Assembly (NCBI GenBank): GCA_045128915.1
Contig: JBGVIT010000033.1
Coordinates: 1 to 64,000, forward strand
Source: RGIG9115 sp045128915
GTDB taxonomy: Bacteria; Bacillota; Clostridia; UBA1381
Direction: 5' to 3'
Length of the DNA: 64,000 bases
Shown here piece by piece: positions 17,937 through 25,262 of this stretch; position 1 is the stretch's first letter, and each line of letters opens with the position of its first letter. A program made the position numbers and the translations under genes. The notes below the pieces were generated by a model. That model worked only from the letters and a program-made list of their open reading frames with translations, searched no databases and was not told the origin of the DNA.

Positions 17937-18197
17937 ATGAAAATTTACACAGAAGAAAATCTCAGAAATTTTGAATTTTGGAGTGGAGCAGTTGACACAG
18001 TAAATTATTTAACACTTGAAGAGCTGGACGAAATCGAAGCAATACTGGAAGATACTTATCCCGAAGGAATGAGCGAAACGGAAATAAATGACTTTTTCTG
18101 GTTTGAAGATGACACCATAGCGGAATGGCTCGGCTATAATGATTTTGAAGAAATTATGCACAGAGACGAAGAAGACGAAGAAGACGAAGAAGATTAA
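17937..18197 (+). CDS. Small acidic early protein (86 aa)
   Basis: MKIYTEENLRNFEFWSGAVD... Not assignable to a function. Two Trp/Phe-rich amphipathic helices (WFEDDTIAEWLGY) precede a run of Glu/Asp (EDEEDEED) at the C-terminus. The ribosome site is AGAAGGAAA. First gene of a two-gene cassette; the acidic tail and early position would suit a host-protein inhibitor, but that is only a guess. Confidence 0.75.
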   Translation: MKIYTEENLRNFEFWSGAVDTVNYLTLEELDEIEAILEDTYPEGMSETEINDFFWFEDDTIAEWLGYNDFEEIMHRDEEDEEDEED

Positions 18198-18239
18198 ACA
18201 AATAAAATTATAAAGAATAAAAGAAAGAAGAAAAATAAA

Positions 18240-18374
18240 ATGATTTATATCAACGGAAAAAAGGCAAGCAAGAAAGACAAGGAAATTTTAACAAAGCACT
18301 TGAAAGAAGGAAAAACAAGAGCAACGGCACACACCACAAAAAAAGGAAATTTAGCAATAGTAACAAGTTGTTAA
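18240..18374 (+). CDS. Very small basic protein (44 aa)
   Basis: MIYINGKKASKKDKEILTKH... is Lys/Thr-rich, with an N-terminal beta strand and a helix. It has AAGAAGAAAAATAAA before the ATG and lies 42 bases after the previous gene, directly before the terminator. Function unknown. Codon use matches its neighbours. Confidence 0.6.
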   Translation: MIYINGKKASKKDKEILTKHLKEGKTRATAHTTKKGNLAIVTSC

Positions 18375-18383
18375 AAGAAAATC

Positions 18384-18414
18384 AAGCGGAAGGAAACTTC
18401 CGCTTTTCTTTTTT
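18384..18414 (+). terminator. Terminator
   Basis: AAGCGGAAG-gaaa-CTTCCGCTT then TTCTTTTTT. Confidence 0.92.
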
Positions 18415-18423
18415 ATCCTCTTG

Positions 18424-18573
18424 CCAGAAAATCATGATTTTTAAAAATTAAAGATTTTTGTACGGAGAATTGGAGAGCGACCAGAAAAAATTGATTTTTA
18501 AAAATCACGAAAAAATGGCGGAAGAACGGAGAGGCGAACAAAAAATTCAAATATTTAAAAACGAAAGTAAACG
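18424..18573. repeat. Palindrome array 3 (3 units)
   Basis: Units at 18424, 18481 and 18539; the last has core AAATATTTAAAAAC. An ACAAWTTGT motif (TGAACAAATTGTAAAT) follows at 18584-18600. Confidence 0.85.
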
Positions 18574-18623
18574 GATGAATTTATGAACAAATTGTAAATT
18601 ATATGGAAAATTTAAAAAACTAC

Positions 18624-18671
18624 TTGACAAATAAATATTATTATGATATAATATAGATGTAAGGCGGAAAG
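18624..18671 (+). promoter_or_regulatory. Promoter with 5' hairpin leader
   Basis: TTGACA-17-TATAAT (18624-18652); the leader starts with GGC-ggaaa-GCC (18663) and a CACAACACAAACAACAAC linker. Confidence 0.88.
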
Positions 18672-18716
18672 CCACAACACAAACAACAACACAAAGCATG
18701 AAAGGAATTTTAAAAA

Positions 18717-18902
18717 ATGAGTATCAAAGATTATGCAGAGGTTTTGAGATTTGCAATTCAGTTACAAGTGGACGAGGTAAAAAAAGAACTAAGCGAGGAA
18801 ATTATAATTGATGAAAATGAAAGATATTTAGAAGGAATCAAACAGGGTTTGGAAATTGCTTTACAAAAAATCGAAGCAAGTAAATTTTTAATGGAAAAAT
18901 AA
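18717..18902 (+). CDS. Small helical early protein (61 aa)
   Basis: MSIKDYAEVLRFAIQLQVDEVKKELSEE... is predicted nearly all helix, with alternating charge suited to a short coiled coil. Ribosome site GAAAGGAA. Sole gene of its cassette, closed by a terminator. Function unknown. Confidence 0.7.
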   Translation: MSIKDYAEVLRFAIQLQVDEVKKELSEEIIIDENERYLEGIKQGLEIALQKIEASKFLMEK

Positions 18903-18920
18903 ATAAATTTATAAGAACAA

Positions 18921-18954
18921 GGGAAGGAAAAAATCCTTCCCTCTTATTTTTTTT
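18921..18954 (+). terminator. Terminator
   Basis: GGGAAGGA-aaaaa-TCCTTCCC then TCTTATTTTTTTT. Confidence 0.9.
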
Positions 18955-18961
18955 ATCCATG

Positions 18962-19109
18962 ACCAGAAAAACGGAATTTTTAAAAATAATAATTAATTGG
19001 AATACTTCAGGGATTCTATACGGAAAAATATCATTTTTAAAAATTAAAATATTTTGGTTGACCTTATACGGAAAATTTTCATTTTTAAATATAGGATTTT
19101 TCTGTACAC
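18962..19109. repeat. Palindrome array 4 (3 units plus degenerate tail)
   Basis: Units at 18962, 19020 and 19068 with flanking TTGG/ACGG boxes; two further ACGGAAAAT fragments continue to 19160. Confidence 0.8.
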
Positions 19110-19180
19110 GGAAATTTTTTAATTTATCACGGAAAATATTTTTGACCTATAGCGGAAAATCCACACGGAATATAAAATAC

Positions 19181-19209
19181 TTGACAACTATATTATTATA
19201 TATTATAAT
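19181..19209 (+). promoter_or_regulatory. Promoter
   Basis: TTGACA-17-TATAAT; leader contains ACACAAACAACACAACGAAAG. Confidence 0.88.
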
Positions 19210-19264
19210 AAAGATAGATAAAGAGATAATAACACAAACAACACAACGAAAGAGGGCGGAAAAC

Positions 19265-19411
19265 ATGACCACAACAACACAAACACAAACAAAATATTTT
19301 AGCGAAGCTTATTACATGTACCGATTCTTAGAAGAAAACAAGCAATATAAAATGGTAAAATATAATTTTACATTTGCTTATGGGTATTGCTTATATTATA
19401 CCGAGAAATAA
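19265..19411 (+). CDS. Small Thr/Tyr-rich protein (48 aa)
   Basis: MTTTTQTQTKYFSEAYYMYRFLEENK... A Thr/Gln N-terminus is followed by a helix and an aromatic C-terminus. The start is set by GAGGGCGG and by its position just after the promoter; an upstream reading frame through the palindrome array is not real. Function unknown. Confidence 0.6.
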   Translation: MTTTTQTQTKYFSEAYYMYRFLEENKQYKMVKYNFTFAYGYCLYYTEK

Positions 19412-19416
19412 AAACG

Positions 19417-19447
19417 GCTGGAGGAATTATCCTTCAGCTCTTTTTTA
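19417..19447 (+). terminator. Terminator
   Basis: GCTGGAGGA-atta-TCCTTCAGC then TCTTTTTT. Confidence 0.9.
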
Positions 19448-19454
19448 TGGCTCT

Positions 19455-19660
19455 CCAGAAAAATATCATTTTTAAAAATCATAGTTTTTTGGCGGTTGGA
19501 ATATCAGCATACAAAAAAATTCAATTTTTAAAAACGAGGATTTATTGGCGGTGGAAATTTTAGAGACCAAAAAATCTTGATATTTAAAAACAAAGATTTA
19601 TAGGACAAAGGAAGTTTAGACACAGAAAAATATAATATCTAAAAATTAAAAAATAATAAA
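19455..19660. repeat. Palindrome array 5 (4 units), best example
   Basis: The first unit reads CCAGAAAAAT, ATC, ATTTTTAAAAAT, CATAG, TTTTTTGG: an almost complete dyad of about 40 bp. Cores change along the array: ATTTTTAAAAAT, ATTTTTAAAAAC, ATATTTAAAAAC, ATATCTAAAAAT. Confidence 0.88.
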
Positions 19661-19677
19661 AAATTTTGAAAAAATAC

Positions 19678-19731
19678 TTGACAAATAGATTTTTATGTGC
19701 TATAATATACATGTAATCAAGAGAGGTTACA
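19678..19731 (+). promoter_or_regulatory. Promoter with 5' hairpin leader
   Basis: TTGACA-17-TATAAT (19678-19706); TGTAATC-aagaga-GGTTACA hairpin at 19712-19731. Confidence 0.9.
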
Positions 19732-19765
19732 AACACACAACACGAATAAACGAAAGGAAAAAATC

Positions 19766-20023
19766 ATGAAAGTATTTGAATTAAAGCCTATCAACAACAG
19801 AAAATCTTTTTACGGAAAAGCCGTAGCAATCGAGCAGGACAACGGAATAATAGAATTAAAGAGTTATAATACTATTGTTGCAAGAATTGTAAACGGAAAA
19901 TTTGAAAGACTATGGAACGGATATAGCCAGACGACCATGAACCATATAAACGCTTTTATAAATACATACGGAATTGTTGGCGGTGGTAAATCTTGGTGGG
20001 ATTCATTAGCAGTTATTAATTAA
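19766..20023 (+). CDS. Conserved small phage protein, DUF8033-like (85 aa)
   Basis: MKVFELKPINNRKSFYGKA..., with the KSFYGKA, SYNT and GYSQTTMNHINAF motifs, matches a family I recall as common in phages and conjugative elements of gut Firmicutes; function unknown. First of three genes in its cassette; ribosome site GAAAGGAAA. Confidence 0.75.
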   Translation: MKVFELKPINNRKSFYGKAVAIEQDNGIIELKSYNTIVARIVNGKFERLWNGYSQTTMNHINAFINTYGIVGGGKSWWDSLAVIN

Positions 20024-20056
20024 TAAAGTTATATATAATAATAAGGAAGAAAAATT

Positions 20057-20305
20057 ATGCATTATTACAGAGTGAAGCCAGAATACGACCAGAAGAAGAG
20101 AATTAAAAATTCTCGATATTATAACAAGAGAAAGCCAGACGGAGTTTTTGTTGCAAATGAACTTTACACGGCTGGAGAACTTGATAAATTTTATATCCCA
20201 TTTGAAAAAGTTTATGATATATTTGAACATGTTATAATTCCAAAGAATAAAGTTTATTGGTTTTTTGGTTGTAGATTTGAAATGACAGAGGAAGAAAAAC
20301 AATGA
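20057..20305 (+). CDS. Unknown basic/aromatic protein (82 aa)
   Basis: MHYYRVKPEYDQKKRIKNSRYY... has a basic N-terminal half and an aromatic beta-like C-terminal half (KVYWFFGCRFEMTEEE). It overlaps the next gene by ATGA, so translation is coupled. No family recognised. Confidence 0.65.
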   Translation: MHYYRVKPEYDQKKRIKNSRYYNKRKPDGVFVANELYTAGELDKFYIPFEKVYDIFEHVIIPKNKVYWFFGCRFEMTEEEKQ

Positions 20306-20457
20306 AATCTTATAAAGCAACATACACGGAAGATATGGGAACGACCTATAAAACAATGACAACAGAAGCGGGAACTTTTACAGATGCTTATATAAATATT
20401 GTTATAAAAATATCCAAAAACGGAATAATAACAGAGGTTGAAGAAATAAAAGAATAA
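20302..20457 (+). CDS. Unknown small protein (51 aa)
   Basis: MKSYKATYTEDMGTTYKTMT... starts inside the previous stop (ATGA overlap). Thr-rich and probably a small beta sheet with a C-terminal acidic helix. Followed by a terminator. Confidence 0.65.
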   Translation: MKSYKATYTEDMGTTYKTMTTEAGTFTDAYINIVIKISKNGIITEVEEIKE

Positions 20458-20477
20458 ATAAAAGAATAAAAAATAAA

Positions 20478-20506
20478 AGAGGTTGGAGAAATTCAGCCTC
20501 TTTTTT
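20478..20506 (+). terminator. Terminator
   Basis: GAGGTTG-gagaaatt-CAGCCTC then TTTTTT. Confidence 0.88.
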
Positions 20507-20523
20507 ATATTCTTTTTTCCAAA

Positions 20524-20671
20524 CAGATAAATATGATTTTTAAAAATTAAATAAAATTGGCAACGGAAATTCCATTGACCAAAAAAATATGATTTTCAAA
20601 AATTAAGTTTTATTGTACAGAATATCCATGCCAGCCAGAAAATTATTATATTTAAAAATAAAAATATACGG
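20524..20671. repeat. Palindrome array 6 (3 units)
   Basis: Units at 20524, 20578 and 20635; the final unit has core TATATTTAAAAAT. Confidence 0.85.
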
Positions 20672-20692
20672 AATAAATTTTTAGAAAACTAC

Positions 20693-20721
20693 TTGACAAA
20701 TGATATAAAATATACTATAAT
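20693..20721 (+). promoter_or_regulatory. Promoter
   Basis: TTGACA-17-TATAAT after the shared CTAC box. Confidence 0.9.
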
Positions 20722-20767
20722 ATAATTGTCAAAAGAAAAACACAATACAAAGAAAGGAAGATTTAAA

Positions 20768-21157
20768 ATGAAAGTATTGATATTAAGCGGTGGAATGTTG
20801 GAAGAAAGAGAGATTGAGAACACATTGGAAGAACTACAAAAGATTGTAGGCGGTTATATCGAGATACCATTTTTAAGCCGAGTATTTAACGAGAATAAAA
20901 TTAATATTATTATCAACGAAGAGGGAAAATTTATTGAGGGGTTAGAGCCAGAAATCGCAGTTATAGACGGAGCAACGCAACGGATTTTAGATATTGTTTA
21001 TGGTAATTGTGTATTTGCAAGTCACGACCACGAAGGAAATACAATTGAATTAAACGAAGAACAAAAGCAGATTGTCAAAGATAAATTAAAAACGGATATA
21101 GTTTTAAAAGACCAAAGCAAAGATAAACATTATTTAGTAAGAGGATTATTTATTTAA
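20768..21157 (+). CDS. DUF3846-like protein (129 aa)
   Basis: MKVLILSGGMLEEREIENTLEELQKIVGGYIEI... contains the 'LQxxVGGYIE ... NEEGK' signature of DUF3846, a small domain frequent in phages and conjugative elements, function unknown. The start at 20768 follows AAAGGAAG; an upstream ATG in the leader has no site. Single-gene cassette. Confidence 0.75.
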   Translation: MKVLILSGGMLEEREIENTLEELQKIVGGYIEIPFLSRVFNENKINIIINEEGKFIEGLEPEIAVIDGATQRILDIVYGNCVFASHDHEGNTIELNEEQKQIVKDKLKTDIVLKDQSKDKHYLVRGLFI

Positions 21158-21170
21158 TAGTTTCATTAAG

Positions 21171-21197
21171 CGGTGAGGAAAATTCCTTGCCGTTTTT
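21171..21197 (+). terminator. Terminator
   Basis: CGGTGAGGAA-aa-TTCCTTGCCG then TTTTT. Confidence 0.88.
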
Positions 21198-21206
21198 AAT
21201 TTGCTA

Positions 21207-21290
21207 CCAGAAAAAGCGGATTTTTAAAAATGATATATTTTTATGGAGCAGACCAGAAAAAATCAATTTTCAAAAATAATCTTTTATCGG
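21207..21290. repeat. Palindrome array 7 (2 units)
   Basis: Units at 21207 and 21252 (second core ATTTTCAAAAAT). Confidence 0.85.
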
Positions 21291-21362
21291 TTGCGGAGTT
21301 TTTGCGGAATATCCAGAGGAGAACGGATAGAAAAATAATTTTAAAAACTTTTATAAAACTAC

Positions 21363-21391
21363 TTGACAAATAGAAAATAATATGTTATACT
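21363..21391 (+). promoter_or_regulatory. Promoter
   Basis: TTGACA-17-TATACT. Confidence 0.85.
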
Positions 21392-21454
21392 ATAATTGTA
21401 ATAAGGAAAGCGGAAATAATTATAATAAATAAAATTAAAAATGAGGTGGAAAAC

Positions 21455-21661
21455 ATGTTAGAACTTATTAATGTATTAAAAAATAATCCCGATGGAGCTT
21501 ATGATTTTATTTGTAATAATTATTATAATATGAGTAAAGAAGAATTAAAAGATTTTGCAAAGGAATTATTATATGCAATCCATAGCAACACGGAAAAAGC
21601 AGAACACGATAAAATGTTGGACGATGTAGCAATGGAGCTTGCGGAAAGTTACGAAGAATAA
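21455..21661 (+). CDS. Small helical protein (68 aa)
   Basis: MLELINVLKNNPDGAYDFICNNYYNMSKEELKDFAKELLY... Two or three amphipathic helices; the 'S.EELKDFAKELLYA' segment looks like a protein-protein docking helix. The ATG at 21455 follows GAGGTGG. Function unknown. No terminator separates it from the small-RNA promoter 8 bases downstream. Confidence 0.7.
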   Translation: MLELINVLKNNPDGAYDFICNNYYNMSKEELKDFAKELLYAIHSNTEKAEHDKMLDDVAMELAESYEE

Positions 21662-21668
21662 AAAATAC

Positions 21669-21697
21669 TTGACATATAATAAAATATATGTTATAGT
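21669..21697 (+). promoter_or_regulatory. Promoter of a predicted small RNA
   Basis: TTGACA-17-TATAGT, starting only 8 bases after the preceding stop. The next 120 bases hold no gene and end in a terminator. Confidence 0.8.
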
Positions 21698-21703
21698 ATA
21701 AAT

Positions 21704-21816
21704 AATAAAACAATGGTATAACTTCTTTTCTTTTGTTGTTGTGTTGTTGTGAATGAATAAAATTTTTATACCATTTGTTTTAGTAAGTGTTGGAGAAATC
21801 CAGCACTTATTTTTTT
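21704..21816 (+). ncRNA. Predicted trans-acting small RNA with anti-leader loop (about 113 nt)
   Basis: A promoter, then a non-coding stretch, then an intrinsic terminator. A perfect 10-bp stem, AATGGTATAA (21712-21721) with TTATACCATT (21766-21775), presents a 44-nt loop. The loop begins CTTCTTTTCTTTTGTTG and continues in GTTGTTGTG repeats. This is the reverse complement of the CAACAAC-AAAAGAAAAGAGG sequence that carries the ribosome site in several early leaders. TCTTTTCTTTT pairs perfectly (11 bp) with 16463-16473 and 24934-24944, and 10 bp with 22106-22115; a 20-bp match with one bulge exists at 28473-28492. Predicted role: block or tune translation of those cassettes. Inference from sequence only. 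Confidence 0.7.
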
Positions 21817-21817
21817 A
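21785..21817 (+). terminator. Terminator of the small RNA
   Basis: AAGTGTTGGA-gaaa-TCCAGCACTT (one G-U) then ATTTTTTT. Confidence 0.9.
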
Positions 21818-21823
21818 TCAGTG

Positions 21824-21971
21824 GACAAAAAATTGCGATTTTTAAAAATGATAATTTATTGGCAGATGAAGGACTTCCAGCCAAAAATCTTTAATTTTTA
21901 AAAATGATAATTATTTGGTGGATAGGTGAAGCATAGACCAGAAAAATAGAATATCTAAAAATAATAATGAA
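21824..21971. repeat. Palindrome array 8 (3 units)
   Basis: Units at 21824, 21878 and 21938; the last has core AATATCTAAAAAT. ACAAWTTGT-type motif (TGTGAACGAATTGTAAAT) at 21982-22000. Confidence 0.85.
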
Positions 21972-22023
21972 GCATTTAAATTGTGAACGAATTGTAAATA
22001 ATAAGGAATTTTAATAAAACTAC

Positions 22024-22085
22024 TTGACAAACAGTTAAATATATATTATAATATAAATGAAGATAAGGGAATACAAAACTTTATC
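22024..22085 (+). promoter_or_regulatory. Promoter with 5' hairpin leader
   Basis: TTGACA-17-TATAAT (22024-22052); GATAA (22062) pairs with TTATC (22081). The leader ends AAAAGAAAAGGAG, complementary to the small RNA. Confidence 0.88.
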
Positions 22086-22128
22086 ACAACAACAAAATTT
22101 ATATAAAAAGAAAAGGAGTTGTATTATC

Positions 22129-22536
22129 ATGATGTACAACAAGAAACACGAAGAAATGAAAGAACAGGCAATTGCAGACATTATCGAAGCTCTTGAAGAT
22201 GGTTATAGCGGTTATTATTGCGACCTTCACAACGAGGTATTTAATACCGATTATTACATTATTGGAACTTACCAAGCAAAAGAGGCTTTAAAAGAGTATG
22301 ATGTATTTGAGGCAATTGAGCTGGTGCAGACTTACGAAAAAGACAATTTTGGAGAAGTTTATACCGAGTTGAGCAATCCCGAAAAACTAATTAACATGGT
22401 TTATTATCTTGTGGGTGATGAAGTTATTGGTGAAATGTACGACATTGAAGCATTTAACGATAACTGGGATAATGTTGCAGACGAAGAAACAAACGCAGTA
22501 ATTATTGAGGCTATGAAAGAAAAATATAATTGTTAA
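22129..22536 (+). CDS. Conserved small phage protein, unknown function (135 aa)
   Basis: MMYNKKHEEMKEQAIADIIEALEDGYSGYYCDLHNEVFNTDYYIIG... The 'DIIEALEDGYSGYYCDLHNEVFN' block looks strongly conserved in type, and I recall similar proteins in gut phages without a function. Helix-rich, acidic, no transmembrane part. The start is set by AAAGGAGTTG; single-gene cassette and a probable target of the small RNA. Confidence 0.72.
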   Translation: MMYNKKHEEMKEQAIADIIEALEDGYSGYYCDLHNEVFNTDYYIIGTYQAKEALKEYDVFEAIELVQTYEKDNFGEVYTELSNPEKLINMVYYLVGDEVIGEMYDIEAFNDNWDNVADEETNAVIIEAMKEKYNC

Positions 22537-22550
22537 GGTTATAAGATATA

Positions 22551-22581
22551 AGAGGGAGTCGAAAGACTCTCTCTTTTTTTT
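22551..22581 (+). terminator. Terminator
   Basis: AGAGGGAGTC-gaaa-GACTCTCTCT then TTTTTT. Confidence 0.92.
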
Positions 22582-22589
22582 AGTGGAGC

Positions 22590-22773
22590 GACCAAAAAGA
22601 AGCGATTTTTAAAAATGAAATAAAATTGTACGACCTGCCAGAAAAATGAGATTTTGAAAAATAAAAGAAAGTTGGTATGCTATACCAAAAAAACTTAATA
22701 TTTAAAAATGAAGAATAATTGAAATGTTAAGCTAGAAATTTTGAATATTTAAAAATAACGATTTGTTGGTTGG
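22590..22773. repeat. Palindrome array 9 (4 units)
   Basis: Units at 22590, 22638, 22684 and 22730; later cores are TAATATTTAAAAAT and GAATATTTAAAAAT. The ACAAWTTGT motif TGAACAAATTGTAAACAA lies at 22797-22814. Confidence 0.85.
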
Positions 22774-22846
22774 TGGTGGGGTGTTTGAGGAAATTATGAA
22801 CAAATTGTAAACAATAAAATATTTTCAATTATTTTCTAAAAACTAC

Positions 22847-22875
22847 TTGACAAATAATGTTTTATATGTTATAAT
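22847..22875 (+). promoter_or_regulatory. Promoter
   Basis: TTGACA-17-TATAAT; leader AACAAACAACACAAACAATAAC. Confidence 0.9.
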
Positions 22876-22932
22876 ATGTATGTAAGTAAAAGAAAACAAA
22901 CAACACAAACAATAACAAAGGAGAAAAAAAAG

Positions 22933-23160
22933 ATGGCATTAGCATTTGAAATCAAAGCTTACGAAAAGGGTTACAGTAAAGACGGAGACTTTAGAAAAGA
23001 GCATTTTATATCTTGCGGAAAAGGCAAGAGGGCAAAGGCAAAAGCTATTGAGAAAGCAAACGAGATGTGGTACACAAACAAGTATGAGGCAGTATTTGTG
23101 GACGCTTACAACAATGAAGAAATCATAGATAACGAGTGTGTAAACATACCGACAAAGTAA
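22933..23160 (+). CDS. Unknown small protein (75 aa)
   Basis: MALAFEIKAYEKGYSKDGDFRKEHFISCGKGKRAKAKAIEKANEMW... A beta hairpin, then a Lys/Ala-rich helix, then a beta segment: a small alpha/beta fold, perhaps nucleic-acid binding by charge. The ATG at 22933 follows AAAGGAGA. First of four genes of the cassette. Confidence 0.7.
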   Translation: MALAFEIKAYEKGYSKDGDFRKEHFISCGKGKRAKAKAIEKANEMWYTNKYEAVFVDAYNNEEIIDNECVNIPTK

Positions 23161-23210
23161 GTTGTAAATGATAAGGTTATATAATAAGTAACAACAAAAG
23201 GGGAAATAAG

Positions 23211-23426
23211 ATGAAAAAGACAGAAGTAAAATACACGGATTATGCGGTAGAAATTAATAATGAAAATGGTTTTGTAAAACAAATTGATGTATTTACTACA
23301 TACGAAGAAGCAGAGGCATTTATAAAAGGGTATAATGAGCCGTTATTAGATGAAGAGTATTTAAATATTATTTTCATTGATTATAACGAGGATGGAGACG
23401 AGGTTGGTTTTGGAACAGTTTGTTAA
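23211..23426 (+). CDS. Unknown small protein (71 aa)
   Basis: MKKTEVKYTDYAVEINNENGFVKQIDVFTTYEEAEAFIKGY... Beta-alpha-beta layout with an acidic C-terminus. AAAGGGGA site. Layout resembles the DUF7336-like gene downstream; the two may share a fold. Confidence 0.68.
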   Translation: MKKTEVKYTDYAVEINNENGFVKQIDVFTTYEEAEAFIKGYNEPLLDEEYLNIIFIDYNEDGDEVGFGTVC

Positions 23427-23462
23427 ACTGATAAAACATGTATTTTAAGTGAGGATTTAACA

Positions 23463-23630
23463 ATGAATACAAAAGCAATGTTTGATTTTGCTATTGAGCA
23501 AAAAGAAGAATGGAAGAAAACAAAAGACGATGTATATAGAATTGCTTGGGAAACGGCAAGAGCAATGATTGAAGTATCTGGTTTATGGGATGAATGGAAA
23601 AAGTATATTGCAGACAGAAACAACAAATAA
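23463..23630 (+). CDS. Unknown helical protein (55 aa)
   Basis: MNTKAMFDFAIEQKEEWKKTKDDVYRIAWETARAMIEVSG... One long amphipathic helix with several Trp residues. GTGAGGATTTAACA precedes the ATG. Function unknown. Confidence 0.6.
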   Translation: MNTKAMFDFAIEQKEEWKKTKDDVYRIAWETARAMIEVSGLWDEWKKYIADRNNK

Positions 23631-23658
23631 AAATCACATTTTAAGGGGTAAAAGAATT

Positions 23659-23856
23659 ATGAAAGTTTATGCACTAATATTTACTATTGGATTATCAAGT
23701 GGACACAAAGAATTGATAGGAATATATGACACAACGGAAAGAGCCGAAGAAATAAAAGAAAAACACATGAAGAAAAACGGACACGCAAAGCACCATTATA
23801 AAATTGAAGAAATTGAAATAAATAAAACATATAACACAATTTTTAATGAATGGTAA
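23659..23856 (+). CDS. DUF7336-like small protein (65 aa)
   Basis: MKVYALIFTIGLSSGHKELIGIYDTTERAEEIKEKHMKK... Strand, 'IGIYDTTERAEE' turn-helix, strand: the layout of the small DUF7336-type domain common in phages (function unknown). The start at 23659 follows TAAGGGG. Confidence 0.62.
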   Translation: MKVYALIFTIGLSSGHKELIGIYDTTERAEEIKEKHMKKNGHAKHHYKIEEIEINKTYNTIFNEW

Positions 23857-23931
23857 CACAATAAAAATATCATTTTAAAAGTTGGAGGATATAAACATGA
23901 AAAAGATTATAAGATGGTAAAGAATAAAAAT

Positions 23932-23962
23932 GGGTTGGAAGAAATTTCAGCCTATTTTTTTT
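23932..23962 (+). terminator. Terminator
   Basis: GGGTTGGAA-gaaa-TTTCAGCCT then ATTTTTTTT. A 7-codon reading frame (MKKIIRW) just before it is not counted as a gene. Confidence 0.85.
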
Positions 23963-23967
23963 GCCTT

Positions 23968-24154
23968 ACCAAAAAAGATTGATTTTTAAATATTAAATCT
24001 TTCTGGTTGGAGTACAAAAAATCCTGATTTTTAAAAATTAAATTTAATTGGCAGATGGACGACAGATGGAACAAAAAATATTAATTTTTAAAAATGATAA
24101 ATAATTGGTAGGTGGTTGCAGAAAATTTTAATATTCAAAAACAAAGATTTTTGT
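23968..24154. repeat. Palindrome array 10 (4 units)
   Basis: Units at 23968, 24012, 24070 and 24118; the last core is TAATATTCAAAAAC. Confidence 0.85.
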
Positions 24155-24170
24155 TGATTTACTTTTCTAC

Positions 24171-24199
24171 TTGACAACAATATAAAAATAGTCTATAAT
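24171..24199 (+). promoter_or_regulatory. Promoter
   Basis: TTGACA-17-TATAAT. Confidence 0.9.
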
Positions 24200-24240
24200 A
24201 TAATTAAGGAAGGATAATAAATATAAAGGTGGTTTTTAAA

Positions 24241-24711
24241 ATGAAAAACATATTAAAAATAATCTTTTATTTATTCATTGGAATTTTAATAGGGTTGAAT
24301 TTATCACAATACAAAACAGATAAGGTTATAAGTGCAGAGGATAAAACAGATTATTATAATTCACAAGTGGAATTTTACGACAAAATGATTGAGGATATAG
24401 AAACATTAAAGATTTATGATACAGACGATTTAACGCCAGAGATTATGGCAAATAGGAACGGAAAAATCATTGTTGAAAAGATTGTAGGCAAGGTGACAAA
24501 CGATAAATTAGACGGTGAAATTTTAAATTGTAATGCTGAAGAAGGGGGTTATACAAATAAAGACGGAGGAAATTATATTAATTATGAGCGAGTGGAAGGA
24601 GCAAAGAAAGGGGATAAAATTTTAACTTATTATATTTATAATCCATTTACAAATGAGCAAGACGATGTATTGACACGCTTGGATTTTATTATTGACGATA
24701 ACACAATTTAA
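24241..24711 (+). CDS. Membrane-anchored or exported protein (156 aa)
   Basis: MKNILKIIFYLFIGILIGLNLSQYK: a positive N-terminus and an 18-residue hydrophobic segment make a signal anchor; the remaining 130 residues would be outside the membrane. They are Asp/Asn/Tyr-rich and beta-like. AAAGGTGG precedes the ATG. Single-gene cassette. Surface proteins expressed early by phages may act in superinfection exclusion or adhesion; no direct evidence here. Confidence 0.7.
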   Translation: MKNILKIIFYLFIGILIGLNLSQYKTDKVISAEDKTDYYNSQVEFYDKMIEDIETLKIYDTDDLTPEIMANRNGKIIVEKIVGKVTNDKLDGEILNCNAEEGGYTNKDGGNYINYERVEGAKKGDKILTYYIYNPFTNEQDDVLTRLDFIIDDNTI

Positions 24712-24735
24712 AGAGAGTCGAAAGACTCTTTTTTA
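24712..24735 (+). terminator. Terminator
   Basis: AGAGTC-gaaa-GACTCT then TTTTTT. Confidence 0.88.
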
Positions 24736-24748
24736 TTACGGATTATTT

Positions 24749-24834
24749 ACCAAAAAATATGGATTTTTAAAAATATAAATTAGGTACATGCTTCACCAGA
24801 AAAATTTAATATTTAAAAATGATAATTATTAGGT
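24749..24834. repeat. Palindrome array 11 (2 units)
   Basis: Units at 24749 and 24795; second core TAATATTTAAAAAT. Confidence 0.85.
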
Positions 24835-24869
24835 TAAAAAAAATATTTAAAGGAATTTACGAAAACTAC

Positions 24870-24898
24870 TTGACAAATATATTATGTTGCATTATAAT
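24870..24898 (+). promoter_or_regulatory. Promoter
   Basis: TTGACA-17-TATAAT; the leader contains ACAACAACAAATAAAAG and an AAAAGAAAAGA block fully complementary to the small-RNA loop. Confidence 0.9.
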
Positions 24899-24954
24899 AT
24901 AATTGTAATAGGTAAGGTTATACAACAACAAATAAAAGAAAAGAGGGGTTTATA

Positions 24955-25242
24955 ATGGAAAAGGTAAAAGTTATTTTTAGAAAAGAAAAGAATCCATACA
25001 CAAAAGAATATGAAGTTATTGCTTTTATGCCAGAATTAAAAGCGAACTACGGAAGAATTGTTTGTTACGCTCATATTGGACAACATAGCGAAGCCGATTT
25101 AGAATATTATCATAATACTAAAAAGGTAACAGAAGCCGAATATAAGCCGTTATGGAACGAATTAAAGGCAGTTTATAATGATTGTGTTTTGGAAGTTAAA
25201 CAGAAAATTTATTATAATGATTTGGTTAAAGCATGGAAATAA
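24955..25242 (+). CDS. Conserved small phage protein (95 aa)
   Basis: MEKVKVIFRKEKNPYTKEYEVIAFMPELKANYGRIVCYAHIGQHSEAD... The 'VIAFxPE ... CYAHIGQHSEAD ... EYKPLWNEL' pattern is one I recall from gut phage and plasmid proteins of unknown function. Two beta strands, then helices. First gene of a three-gene cassette. Confidence 0.72.
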   Translation: MEKVKVIFRKEKNPYTKEYEVIAFMPELKANYGRIVCYAHIGQHSEADLEYYHNTKKVTEAEYKPLWNELKAVYNDCVLEVKQKIYYNDLVKAWK

Positions 25243-25262
25243 TTAAAAAGGAGGATTTAAAA

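Noticed and set aside
18959..19264. N-terminal extension of the 48-aa gene
   Set aside because: The extension crosses three palindrome units and the promoter; translation must start at 19265.
23897..23920. Seven-codon frame MKKIIRW after a ribosome site
   Set aside because: Too short to support as a gene, although GTTGGAGG precedes it; it may be a leader remnant.
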